Shown one piece after another: positions 43,552 through 54,735 of a stretch of 57,862 nucleotides of DNA. A program made the position numbers and the translations under genes. Within the stretch, counting starts at the first letter, position 1, and every line of letters begins with the position of its first letter. A model generated the notes under the pieces. The model did not search any database and was not told where the DNA came from. It saw only the letters and a program-made list of their open reading frames with translations. The DNA comes from Diplocarpon mali. Its lineage: Eukaryota > Ascomycota > Leotiomycetes > Helotiales > Drepanopezizaceae. The stretch is taken from positions 146,600 to 204,461 of the forward strand of contig JAENRP010000052.1 of assembly GCA_024741835.1 (NCBI GenBank), in the 5' to 3' direction.

Positions 43552-46187
43552 AGATTTGGTCAAGTGCTTAAGGTTTTTGGCAAGTCAACCCCACCCCTTT
43601 ATTGCCTGATATCCTCTCTAATAGTAGAAGTGATGACAGCGAAACAACCAATTTGAAGATTCAGTGCTATCCCGGCGTTGGTTTTTTTTTTTTTTTTTCT
43701 TAAAAAAAACTAAAACAATTCGCCGTTGACTAAAACAATCGCTTTTGACTCTTTGCTAAGGAGCACTTCTTTATCTTTCCACAAGTACCTGTATAAACCA
43801 TGACGTGATTTTACTCTTTTCTGTGATTTGAAAAGCTTACATTAGTGTGCGTCTCGACATCATAACTGCTATCAATGTCATAGTTGTATCCTGAACACCT
43901 TTTCACCTTCAAGTCCACAATTATAGCTTGCTCTCGCTTTTTTCCTTTGCTATTCTCCAAACGGAACTTGATGAAAATTTATCAGTTCGATTGCAACTTA
44001 GCTAGTAAGTGTGGAGAAGCGAACTCCCACCTTTGGCTTGCTTTCCACTTATTCAGATGATACACCTTTAGATTGTGAACCTGATTCTACCTACATCTCT
44101 CCTAGTAAGTTTTCTCTGCTGTTTGATTCCCATTCCTTGCCCAGCTCCTTTCTGAATTGTAGACTTGATGCTAGAATGCAAGTATCAATTGCAAGTGATT
44201 CTTGCGACTAAGCTTCGATACAACTCAACTTGCTTTTCATCACTCTGAATCTATGGGTCTGGAGATCAATCTTCAATTTCTGCTCTAGTCTCAAGCTTGG
44301 TCAGAGACTTACATACATTTCCTCTCCCTTAACCCCCTTTATTTGCTATCCTCTCTTGCTTAAATCTCTCTAAACTCCATAAAGGCGCAGCTGGTGACTT
44401 CTCTAGATTCTTTATTTTAAGATTAAAGAGAATGCTGATAGCCCTGCGACCAGATTTTATCTCCATCTCCATCTACATCACACATCAAGGCTGAGCAGAG
44501 CTTTTTGCTTAGCTACTTTCTGAAAACGAATACACACAGAGAGACAAACATGCAAAAGAATGCTGCTTAGAGACTTGTTGAACGCAATCTGTGGAAAATG
44601 AAAGAGCAATCTAGGTATACTTTATGTATATTCCTCTTCCTCCTTCTTTTGATTGAGAATGTTGATAGTTGTGGAAAGGAGTCAAATCGCAATCTTAAGT
44701 TCAGCTATACACCAGTATTCAGTTGAGAAAATAGCGCTTGTAGCGCCTAAAATGGACACTGTGCTTTACATCAGCTGTGATATCTCGCCGCTACTGCCAC
44801 TTTTTCGATCTGGCTTTTCTCTTCAATTGATCTTTTGATCGTTTGATCGTTTGAAGGTTGATTTTTAATTGTATCTCTGTTTCTTCATTCTTTGATGCTG
44901 CGGTATGCTAATTGATTTTCTTGATCACTATCTGCATTTTCAACAGATCTACAATTTCTCTTGGTAGCATAATATAAAATATTGGAATAATATTGTACTT
45001 AGCATATAGCCACAATATCTGTGCTGGAATGCAAGTAGAATATACCTGATCCTTGTAAGTAACCCCTCCCCCCCTAATCTATTAAGCTTGGGATATCTGC
45101 TGATGCGAAAACAAACAATCTCCTTCCCCCTTGGATATTAGATCCACAACCAGACTAAGTCGGTCTGGCTTCTAGGAGATGGAACTCCCTAAATGTGTCT
45201 AAGTGGACTATTGAACAGCTGTGGAATCTGCGACCAGATTCTTAGAGCTGCTCCATTGCTCCTTTCTCTAACAAGTTCAAAGTGCTAGTCATTCTCCTCC
45301 TGCTATAAAGAAGGATCATAGGTCCAATTGACTTTGAAACCCTTCCACAAGGAGACCTGTTTCTGCCTCTATTGCTGTTCAGGTACTGATTCTAGATGCA
45401 CAGCGTCTTGGGGACGGTTGTCACCCACTCCAACTGCACAAATTATCCCTAAACAGACTGGCTACAGCCAGTCAAGAATTTTGACATCAAGCCTGAAGGA
45501 TGCCAGAAATGTTAATTGTAAGCTTCCCTTCAAGCAGCAGTGTTCAGTATGTGAAAGTGAAGAAATCTTTTTGTACTTGTTTGAAGAAATGATTAGATTG
45601 CTGATTAAGAGGATCTTATCCAGAAAAACGTCAAGATTGCTCGCTCAAAGGTCCCAAGTATATCAGGAATACCCAATTTTTGGCAGCAATGACTTGAAGG
45701 TTTGTGCTCAGATTTATGCGGGAGAAAATGGATATGCGAGGCCCCCCACATTGATGAAAACTCCGAAAGACCCTTGGACTCTCCTAGATCTTGCAGTACT
45801 AACTGGTACGCTTATAGGGCCTTGCGGGCCTTAAGGTGCTCTCGCGTCTGAACTTCGGAAATAATAATGCGGGAAACATCGCTAACATTCGAATGACATA
45901 TGACCATGTAGCATCCTTCTGCGAGTGTGTGCTTCGCGAAAATCACCAGACAATAAAATATCTGTTGACTCAAGCTCAAGCCCAACATCCAGACAGAAAG
46001 TAAGGGATCGCCTAGTATATGGACTGGAGGGATGATTTAAAAAAGACCTATGAGCGACAATTCGGGAACTTCATTTTTACAGTGGGTAGTAATGAACTCC
46101 CGTAAAACTCAGCCGCTCCGGCGCGCACAGCTACGATGTAACGAAAAGGCAAGTCCACCTAGGACTTACTGTCTCGATGAATTTCTT
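43552..46187. other. AT-rich gene-poor stretch
   Basis: No supported gene in 2.6 kb. Begins with the DAHP synthase 3' UTR and a T18/A8 homopolymer pair (43682-43710). A 168-codon frame at 45328-45834 has no recognised domain and unusual composition (Cys-rich start), so I do not call it. The region is AT-rich and stop-dense otherwise, likely repeat-derived. Confidence 0.5.
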
Positions 46188-46918
46188 TCAGAGTGCTAAG
46201 ACCAAGGAGACTCGAAACATCCCTGGCAAATGCGTTGGGAGCGTAAGAGGATGCTTACGGATCAATGACAAAAGGAATAAAAAGGAAAGGAAAACGAAGA
46301 GAGGGGCGGTTGAATAGTGACAGCAAGTTCCTGGTGAGTAGCACTCTCTTCTAATCAAGGACTTGGGACTAACATGAAACCGAAGCCACGATCCCTTGGA
46401 CGGCTTGTTAGATGTTTGGAACTCCAAAATTGCAGGACGTCTGGGTTGAATATTTGTGCCTCGTAGAGCTGATCTTACATGGGCGCCTGCGCTGGAGTTC
46501 GGGGCGCTGCTCATCCATGGGAATTTTCTTCTTCTTCTCTGCCTTCTGGGTCTCAGTTCTTGTGGATGGCTGCCATTGCCAAGTAGAAAGCCAAGGGGGA
46601 ATCTCCTATCAACGACGGCGGCGATAATGAGAACGATACGGACACCATTTCCAAGAAAATTGGCCCATATAATGAGCTCCAGGGCGGTCGGGTCATTAAG
46701 ATTATCCAGATCTGATATTGTCCGTAGCCGCATGAGAAACCAACTATGCTGCGATTCCTGGAACCTGGGCAATTCAAGTTCGGAGCATTGCTCTTCTTTG
46801 GAAGAGAGGTATTATCGGATCTCGTGGGCGAGAGAAGTGTGATTTTTCTTCGCTTTGGTAGGAATTTGGAGTAGGTCAGTCGTGTCTACAATCGTAAAGG
46901 GGGTTTCAACTGACTTAC
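46188..46918 (-). other. Possible 3' part of the hypothetical gene at 46919-47209
   Basis: A GTAAGT donor at 46918 follows the exon at 46919-47209, and an acceptor (TGTAG) lies at 46886-46887. One frame then runs open for about 110 codons; another holds the peptide LELPRFQESQHSWFLMRLRT and a hydrophobic NGVRIVLIIAAVV. I cannot decide between them, so the 3' structure is left open. Confidence 0.25.
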
Positions 46919-47209
46919 ATCGGACTCAAAAGATTGGCAGCTACTGTTCAAGTCCTGATCAACACCCGAAATTATCGCCGCCGCAGCCGCCTCAAGTTTT
47001 GTTCGAGCTTCCGAGTGATTAGAGCAACCAGACAGAAAGTCTGAGGAACTGTATTCAATGCTCTCTTCTTCCCCGGTGCGTTCTTTCTGTAGTGGCATTC
47101 GAAAGTGGAGAGTCATGGTCTGGGGCATGTCAGGCAAGTCATCCTCTTCTATATTTCCAAGAGAATATTCATTTTCGTAACACAATTGCGCCATCCAGCG
47201 ATTTCTCAT
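46919..47209 (-). CDS. Hypothetical exon, acidic protein fragment
   Basis: A 97-codon stretch from an ATG right after a good acceptor (GCTGAC branch, GGCAG) and ending at a good GTAAGT donor, with acidic, Ser-rich composition: NEYSLGNIEEDDLPDMP, EEESIEYSSSDF, and an Ala run (EAAAAAIISGVD). Splice signals at both ends and the composition suggest a real internal or first exon, but no domain was recognised. It may belong with the 46-codon membrane frame just upstream, although that frame ends in TAA before a usable donor. Partial annotation. Confidence 0.4.
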
Positions 47210-47370
47210 CTGCCGTCGAGTCAGCGATGTTGCTCCCAGAAAGAATGGGCTCACCATTTCGTCTACCCTCCCATCGCCCACGCCCTTTGTACCGCAGCCT
47301 TATCCTACTACGATTAGAATACCTTACTCTTCCTTGATACCTACATCTATGTTTTTGGAGAGCTCACCTT

Positions 47371-47511
47371 TTAACGGCTTCTCCTCTCCCGCATCTCGGC
47401 CTCCCTAGCCCATTGTGCCCGGACCAGCGCGGTGACGAAGACGCAGGAGATCAGAAACGTGCCTATTACGGTGATGATGTGCCAGATGGCAGCGAACTCC
47501 TCAAATGTCAT
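47371..47511 (-). CDS. Small single-pass membrane protein, hypothetical
   Basis: A 46-residue open frame with a clear layout: a short acidic start (MTFEEF), one transmembrane segment at about 8-31 (IWHIITVIGTFLISCVFVTA), then a strongly charged tail rich in Arg and Glu ending RERRSR. It would be a complete micro-membrane protein. Alternatively it is the first exon of the gene at 46919-47209: an AG|GTGAGC donor lies just 3' of its stop, but the TAA comes first, so joining them would need a frameshift or the poor GTTAAA donor. No named family was recognised. Confidence 0.42.
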   Translation of the reverse strand: MTFEEFAAIWHIITVIGTFLISCVFVTALVRAQWAREAEMRERRSR

Positions 47512-50355
47512 CTCTGAAATTGTTGTTGTAGTTGAGCGATACTGTTTCTTGAGGATTGTTGTAAGCGGCGGTTGAAGTTGAGGGTGAGAGCTACGAAGAA
47601 TCTTTGTTTAGGCGCTAGCGTCGCTTTGCCCTGTCAGTACTCCCCCTTCTCTTGCCTGGATGCGCTTGTTGACTTGTTCGAGATAGTGGCTTGATATTCC
47701 CTTGATAAATCTGGAATCGTAACGCGTTTCTTGAGTTCCTTGAGTTAGATTGCCTTTGAGGCTTTTCTGGATAGGATAGTCATCATAATACTGTCCAAAT
47801 TCTAAAAAAGATCTGATGTATTGACTTGCGCTAGGGAATTCCATATAGCTATATTATTCTTTCTGTTTCAATTTGTGACCCAGCACTGATAAAGAAATTG
47901 AGCCTCAGCCTTAGAGTATTGCTGTATTAAGAAAGGAAAAGAAAGGATTGTATGGAAAGGCTGAGCCGTCGCCTACCATGCAGTCTATTGCAGCTGAAGT
48001 CGATGTAAGTATTTCCCCTTTCATAAAGATTAGAACTAGATTGGAAGTAAGAAAGCTCATTCTTTGTAGTACGTAGTCATAGACCATGCTGTGTTTGCAA
48101 TCTCTGTCTTCTTGCTGATGAGGTCTGACCTATTCAAAACAAAACTCGCTTCGAAAAGGCCCTAGCTGGCGACTTGGTTTTGAGCCACCGACCATGAGGG
48201 TGTGTCTGCTCGATGCTCGAGGTGAAGTCTCCTTCTATTTCAGATGAGCAAGGACTACATTTTCGCAGTACCGGCTTGAAAATTCTCAACGTACATTACT
48301 TTACTGATCTATGTCTCCTTCACATGGAATCCTGATGGGGGGGGATGTAACCACGACCAACCTCTCCACCAGCTGCAACAGGAGCTACAAAAGAAGGTTC
48401 TTGATCTGGCAGACCAGGCCAGACTGGCTCGTCCGGCCCTGTATCGACAACAGTGGCTATTGCACAACTAACGCCTGCCTTTAGAGAGCAGGGTGTATAT
48501 ATATTCTATCTTGCTCTTTTCGTTCAACGATCGAAAGATCAGGTTCCAGCATACGTTTCGTTACTGATCTATGCTACCTCACCGCAGAGGTTAGAGAGCC
48601 ATGCTCTCTATCTGTAAGTAGAAATTCTACTGCCGTCCCTTGAGGCTACGGCTGATCTTCTCCAAAACAAGAGCAGAGGCTGGGAGACGGTGCCTTTTCC
48701 TGCTCACTGTCCTAAGACAGCTAGCTTCAAGGGCACTCAGTAGCCAACAACTGCTTTATAAGCACAAAGCCGTCCTATTGCTACAGGGAGGCTATGATGA
48801 TATACTATGTCAGCACGCCTATAGCCAACCAATGCTTGTCTTGCTGTCGTGAGTATGTCTTTTTTGCCTCTGAGATGATATACTTGCTAACTTCTGTAAC
48901 GACGCGAAGTTGCTCAGAGCAAAGATAGGTTAGTAGTGAGTCGGGGGCGAAAGAGAGTTCATAGGTCTCTTACGATAGAAACGAAAAAGACAGAGAGCTC
49001 TCTTTAGGAGCGCAACTCTTATATATAGACAAAAGATAGACCTGGCCCTATATCGGATCCGTTGCGCCGACGGCCTTGACCCTATATCATTTCCTCCCAA
49101 GTTGCCAAGTCCTATTCAGCTGTCTCCCAAGTTCCACTTGCCTAGGTTCCCATGATCTCTTGTCGTACCGGGGTCGTAGCGGTCGTGCCCCGAAAGAACA
49201 GTGCGCGGTGCCGTGGCTGCCATGTGACCTGGACTTGTCGTTACAACTTCTGCTTATCAGGTCAACGCTTAGCTACAGAGGCAATGATAGTCTGTTTTAT
49301 TAGAGCCGTGACAGCCAAATAGTATTTTGCTAGCGTAAGTGCATCGTCGTGATCCGAGAAAGGATACTCGCTTACCTTTTAATTGATTAGTGCCAAGTTT
49401 AGCTTCTCTTGCCTCCGCCGAAGAAGACCAACGTTTTGGCATGTCTTCATTAAGAGAATTAGACTGTCCAAGTAGGGGCCATGAGATCTTTTGGCTGAGC
49501 AGTTGGCGCGTTTTTTTGGTACCAAGGGGCAAGGATGGCGTTGTGCTACGCCGTCATGGCCAATGCCTTTCTTGGTGTCGTACCTATATCGTCTTGTGTT
49601 CAAGAGGGCATACCTGCTGCCCTTCAACTGACCAGGACCAAAGACAGCCATCGGGAGACTCGGATTATACATATGTGTCGTGGGACGCGCAGCTTGCTCG
49701 GCGGAGTGGGTTATCGGACGCGCGTGCGCGACATGATACCGAAAGAGGGTGCGATGTTCAGCGCGATACGCCCGCGCCTTTGGGTTGCAAACCCCAGGGA
49801 GGCTGACGGGATCTGTCGAGCCTTGCCGTAGATACCCCACGCCCTGCGAAAGGCATCCTGTCCATGATCTAGCTCTCCAGGGCCTCCGGCTTCCCCGTGC
49901 GTCGTAGAGATGGAGACGATCGCAGCAAGAATCGCGTCCTCGACTGCCCGACATCCGAGAGCGACCACGTCGCCAACACAGCTGGATCTTGCTAGAGAAC
50001 CCCGTCCCCGGCCGCGCTGGGAGCAGCTGTCGAGTTGAGCTTTGTTTTGGCTGGGGGGAGGGGGCTTCGATGTAGATCATTCACGGGAGAATGACGACGA
50101 TGTAGTGAGATTTGTTGGAGTTCTCTAGCTGTGTATATATAACACTATATATATGTATACACATATACGCGGCTGGGTGGCTGGACGGGAGCTGGCTCCC
50201 TCGTCTAGTCACGGCGGCAAGGGCCTGGGCTGGGACACTTCTGCTCGACGTCTCTCCAGACGCACGCACGTGCAATGAATGTTTGGCAATGGTAATTCAA
50301 TCGTGCTAGAGCGACGGCAGAGGTCGCAAGCTGGTGCTGATCCCGTCAGATCGTG
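47512..50355. other. Gene-poor stretch with LTR-like sequence
   Basis: No supported gene. The interval 48930-49330 has a TATA-like TTATATATAGAC (49019), a repeated CCCTATATC motif (49043 and 49080) and a generally LTR-like look, but I found no matching second LTR. Two loosely similar segments around 48290 and 48550 share TTACTGATCTATG. AT-repeat at 50135-50165. Confidence 0.45.
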
Positions 50356-51260
50356 TTTACTTTTGCCTGCTCGCTTATCCCGCCGCAGGCCGCCCCGGCC
50401 GTCTTCGCGCTGCCGAGGCGCGAGTTGCTGTACGGCACAGTCTCCCGGGCCCCCGCGAGCGCGGCACCGAAGTCGTGGTTGGCATTGGTGTTGGTGCTGT
50501 ACAGCGGCTTCGCGACGCGGCCGGCCTACGCGCTGCTCTGGACGAGCGCCTGGGCGCCGTCGTGGGTGTTGATGCCCTCGGCGACGTCTAGGGAGTCGTT
50601 GTTGAAGAGGTGGCCGGGGGCGAGGCGGATGGAAGGGCCGCGCGAGTTGGTGTTGTGGAAGAAGCTGCCGGCGTCAGGAGAGCGGGGGGGCGCGGGCAGA
50701 TCGGTCGCTTAGTTGTTGTTGTAGGACACTCGCAGGTGCCGTTTGTCCTCGGCGCCGTTGGAGTCGGAGTGTCCGACGAGCGTTGGTTTCCAGCGGTCGC
50801 TAGAGAGAGAGAATTTGGAATTAGATCTTGCGCTTTTTCCTCTGCATGAAATAGGGGGGTAGGTGAAACAAGACGAGAGGGGATCGTAGAGAGGATCTCG
50901 CATCGCGAGCCTCTGACGAAATACAAAAGGGGAGAGGGTGACCGGAGAAGCCTACTGGATAAAGGTGCTCGAGATGAGAACGTAGTCCGAGGCATGCGTG
51001 AGCTGGAGCGCAGGTGAGAGCCCGGTCCTCTCGCACCTCTCCGTGCTTGGGGGGCGCCCACGTCAATCAAGCCGGCGAAGTAGTCCCTGTCGTGGCCCAG
51101 GTCGGAGGAGACGGCGACGTGGTCGATGCAGACGTTCGTCGAGAGTTGTGCACCCGGTCAGCCGCGGGCCCCCGCGAGTCGGCGAGGCGCCTCCGGACGG
51201 AGGCCGCTGGCATCCCCGTTCTTCGCAAGGACCTTTTAGGCAGCTTGCGGACGATCACGC
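50356..51260 (-). pseudogene. Pectate lyase (PL1 family) pseudogene
   Basis: Minus-strand pieces match fungal PL1 pectate lyase, a secreted enzyme that cleaves polygalacturonate by beta-elimination. In order: VLAKNGDAS, NVCIDHVAVSSDLGHDRDYF (the metal-binding vWiDH region, with Cys for the usual Trp), AGLID, then HASDYVLISSTFIQ, a 140-nt interval behaving like an intron, and KPTLVGHSDSNGAEDKRHLR. After a stop follow NTNSRGPSIRLAPGHLFNN, GINTHDGAQALVQSS and KPLYSTN. Breaks: TAA after VSYNNN (about 50710), an in-frame TAG after VQSSA (about 50552), a stop and frame change near 51235, and no N-terminal third or signal peptide. Part of the first stop might be spliced out, but the TAG cannot. Next to an AT-rich repeat block. 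Confidence 0.8.
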
Positions 51261-52759
51261 TCGTCTTGCTCTTGACGAGTCTCGCGGCTCTCTAGGCAGC
51301 TCGCCCGCGGCATAGGATCGATGCGAGGACTGGTTGGAAGAACGTAGGGAGGATAGGGATAGCGAGAGCAGCTTTTTAATGGAGCTCGGCTTCCTCTGAT
51401 ACTGCCTCGTCTGCCATCTCTCGACGCCTCTCCACCTGCCCGTCACGCAGACTCGCAACACCTTATCGGTTGCGTGGAAGATTTCCCGCCCGCGTCTAGA
51501 ATTCTCCGTCGTTGCTCCAGCGTCTCCCCTGCCTCTGGGAGGCGAAAGAAAAAAATCAAGGGTTAAGCGAGCCCCCCTTGGCCTGCCTTGGACGCGCCTT
51601 ATATCTGCTTGCTTTGCTAAGAAGGGCTAAGTATCTCTATTCGAACTTGGGACTCAGAGGGTTAGCCTGGTAGTTATTAAATAGTAGTATGGTAATATCC
51701 TTTCTTAGATACCTTTGATATTAAGCCCTTTTTAAATGACCTTGGTGATAGGCATCGTAAGCTAGGGTTTTTTTCCCTTTTATTTTCTTTCTATTTTTTC
51801 TATTTTTTCTTATTATGAATTTACTTACTAAGCATATGCAGTTATACTATAGCCATCCTTACCCTACTTTGAGCAGGCGTCTCTCTCTTATAGCTTTCAT
51901 GGTAGCAAAGTATACTACTTATGGTTCTTATATACACCAGCTATATAAGGCCGCTCTATTCTTCTTAAGCCCATAGTAAGCACGTAAAGTACTTGAGATT
52001 GTTAATATATAGCGCTTATAAGTTGTAGCGTTTAAAAGTTGATCTAAATAATAGGGTTAGTGATATAAATATAGATATAAATATAAAGAAAGATATAGAA
52101 ATATAAATAAATAGAAATAGATGAAGATCGATAACGATAAAGAAAAAGATAAAGAGTTAAATAAAAAGAAATATAAAGATAGAGATAAAGATAAAGATAA
52201 AGATATAAATAAAAATAGGTATAAAGATAAAGATAAAGATAAATATACATAGCCCAATCTCTCTTTACTATAATAAAGAATAAGCCTCTTACTTAACGTT
52301 TATAAGTATTTTCCAAGTATCCCCTTTTACCTATCTACTCTTTACCTACTATAATCGCCTACGCGCTTATATAACTTAAAAGCACCGCGAGAGGCGTTGG
52401 CCTTAGTATAAGGGTTAAGCTAAAAGGACGCTTTAACTAGGCCCTTATAAGAGACCGAGAGCCGCCCCGAGCCCGAGCCTCGCTAGGCCCGGCCCACGGT
52501 AGGCGAGACGTGCGGTCCCTGCGCCGGCTGGTCGTCACGGACTCCTGGCTGGGGATGATGAGCCGGATACCACGCAGCTCTGCTCCGCGCCTCGCTGCAG
52601 GCGAGCAGAGAGTATACGAGGGCCCTTCTCGGAGTCAATCTCAACCTTGGCCTAGCTCCCTAATCAACAAATATCGAGAAGACGCCTGATCCATCGCGGA
52701 CCGCTGATTCTCCCCATGCCCCAGAGGCCCGCCCTCGACATCCTCTCCCCCCTGGCCCC
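51261..52759. other. AT-rich block with simple repeats, then GC-rich spacer
   Basis: No gene. From about 51600 to 52450 the sequence is very AT-rich and stop-dense, with an ATAAAG-type simple repeat at 52060-52250. At about 52450 composition jumps abruptly to GC-rich and stays so through the Ppo gene. Likely repeat-derived and RIP-affected, by composition only. Confidence 0.6.
52060..52250 (+). repeat. ATAAAG/ATAAAT simple repeat
   Basis: About 190 bp of imperfect 6-bp units (AAAGAT, AAATAG, ATATAA) with almost no C on the plus strand. Confidence 0.85.
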
Positions 52760-54703
52760 CTAGTGAGCTGCCCGCCCAGCGACGCCGCCATGGACGCCGC
52801 CATGGACGCCGCCGGCCGTCCCGCCGGGCGCGTGCCCATCCGCGTCCCCGGCACCAGGAGCCCGTCCGTTCGGCCCCCCGGGCGCCGCCCCCTCGTCCGC
52901 ATCGTACTCCAGCGTCAGCGTCGTCGGGATCGGGCTCTCGGCCGCGTTGGCGTCGAGGTACTGGCGTATCCGCACCCCCGCGAGCTCGTGCTCGACCACC
53001 AGCAGGCGCCCCCGCGGGCCGGCAGCCCGGCGCAGGTTCGGCAGCCGGAAGACCTCCTTGAGCGTGGCCGCGAGGCTGCAGCCGACCATGCGCGTCCCGT
53101 AGCAGGCGTGCAGGCCGTGGCCGAGCAGCAGGTAGCTGCTGCGCGGCCGGTGCGGGTCGATCGTCTCGGGCGCGGGGAACTGCGCCGGGTCCATCGCGGC
53201 CTTGGACGTGGCGATCAGCACCGTGCGGCCGGCCGGGACGGCGACGGGCCCGCGCGCGCCGTCGGCGACGGTGACGTCCCGCGCGGCGACGCGGGGCAGC
53301 CCCGGGACGACGCCGGCGTGCCGCATGCCCTCGTACACGAAGCCCTCGAGCTCGCGCGCGGCGGCCGCGTCGCCGTCGTCGCGCCGCGCGAGCTCGACGA
53401 TCCGGGCCCGGGAGGCCTCGTAGCCGTCGCTCAGGTAGAGGTCGATGAGCAGCGAGGCCTGCTGCGTGAGGTTCCCGGCGACGGGCGCCCCCATGCCGAT
53501 GCAGTCGCCGACGAGGTCGCCGACGGGCAGCTGGGAGTCGCGGAGGGCGTGGTAGAGCCGGTCGGCCTCGGGTCCGACCTCGAACGCGCTACCCTGGGCG
53601 AGCCAGTCGACGAGGCCCTCCGCGAGGCCGCGCTGCGTCCGGAGGTGGGCCTCGAAGATCTTGCCCAGGGCCGCGCCGGCCTGCCCGCCGGCCTCGCGCA
53701 GCCCCCACTCGTTGGCGGGGATGATGTTGAAGCTCTGGTACATGAAGAGGACCAGGTACGCCCGGAAGGCCTCGGCCACGGAGACGAGGCCGTGGGGGTG
53801 GGCGGCCGTCTTCAGCGGGATGGCGAAGCGCTCGGCCAGCCACAGGATCGGCGTCACGTTGGTGACGTCGCGGACGATGTCGATGGAGCGCCGGGCGCTG
53901 TGGGAGTACTGGAGCGAGGACTCCCGGATCAGCCGCGCCACGTGCGTCCGGAAGAAGGCGCCCATCTTGGCCTCGAAGCCGTCGTCGAACATGGCGCGGC
54001 GGAGCAGGGCGGCGCGCTCGTCGTGCCGCTGCGCCTCGTCCCAGCCGATCATGAAGTCGTGGCCGCCGGTGCAGTGGCGGATGGCCTTCTGGTACATGAC
54101 CGGGAAGTTGTCGCGGTCTTCGAACACCCGCTGGCATCCGGCGTGGGTGTGGATGCCGATGACGTCCCGGTCGCTGGCCGGCCGCTCCAGGTCGTACTGC
54201 GGGAGGCTCTCGTTCTGCGTCAGGATCTCTCGGGCCGCGGCGGGCGTGTAGAAGGGCAGCAGGGCGTACGGCGACGTGCCGGTCCAGGCCCCCGGCAGCC
54301 CGGCGAACAGCAGGGACGGCAGCATCCCCCCGTACGCGCCGGGGGCCGGCTGCTGCAGCTTGGCCGCGCCCCAGCTGGTCAGGGTGCTGCGGTTGAAGTC
54401 GTAGCTGAGGAAGCGGTCGCCGCGGATCAGGGCGACGGCGTCGTTGAGGATGCCGCGCCCGGTCGTCTGGCCCGGGCAGACCCCGCTGCCCGGGGCCGCC
54501 GGCTTGGTGACCTCGGCCATCAGGCCGGGGTAGAGCTCGAGATTGTCGATGTGGCCGTAGAGCAGCTCGGCCGCGCGCGCCGTCGCCGGGTCGGGATTCC
54601 AGTCGGCGAACGTCGCGTAGGGCTTGAGGTTCAGGTATCGACGGAACCTGGCCGGGGTTAGCCGCGAGCCCGCCGGAGGGGGGAATAGGGGGGGGGAGCG
54701 AGG

Positions 54704-54735
<32 letters not shown>

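Noticed and set aside
45328..45834. A 168-codon frame in the AT-rich stretch after DAHP synthase
   Set aside because: No domain, no splice context, and composition atypical of the genes here. It may be a repeat fragment.
48930..49330. A complete LTR
   Set aside because: It has LTR-like features but no second copy or terminal TG...CA with target duplication was found.
52763..54661. A 632-codon open frame on the plus strand through the Ppo gene
   Set aside because: It is antisense to a well-supported gene in very GC-rich DNA, where stops are rare. Its composition is Arg/Val/Gly-rich with no motif.
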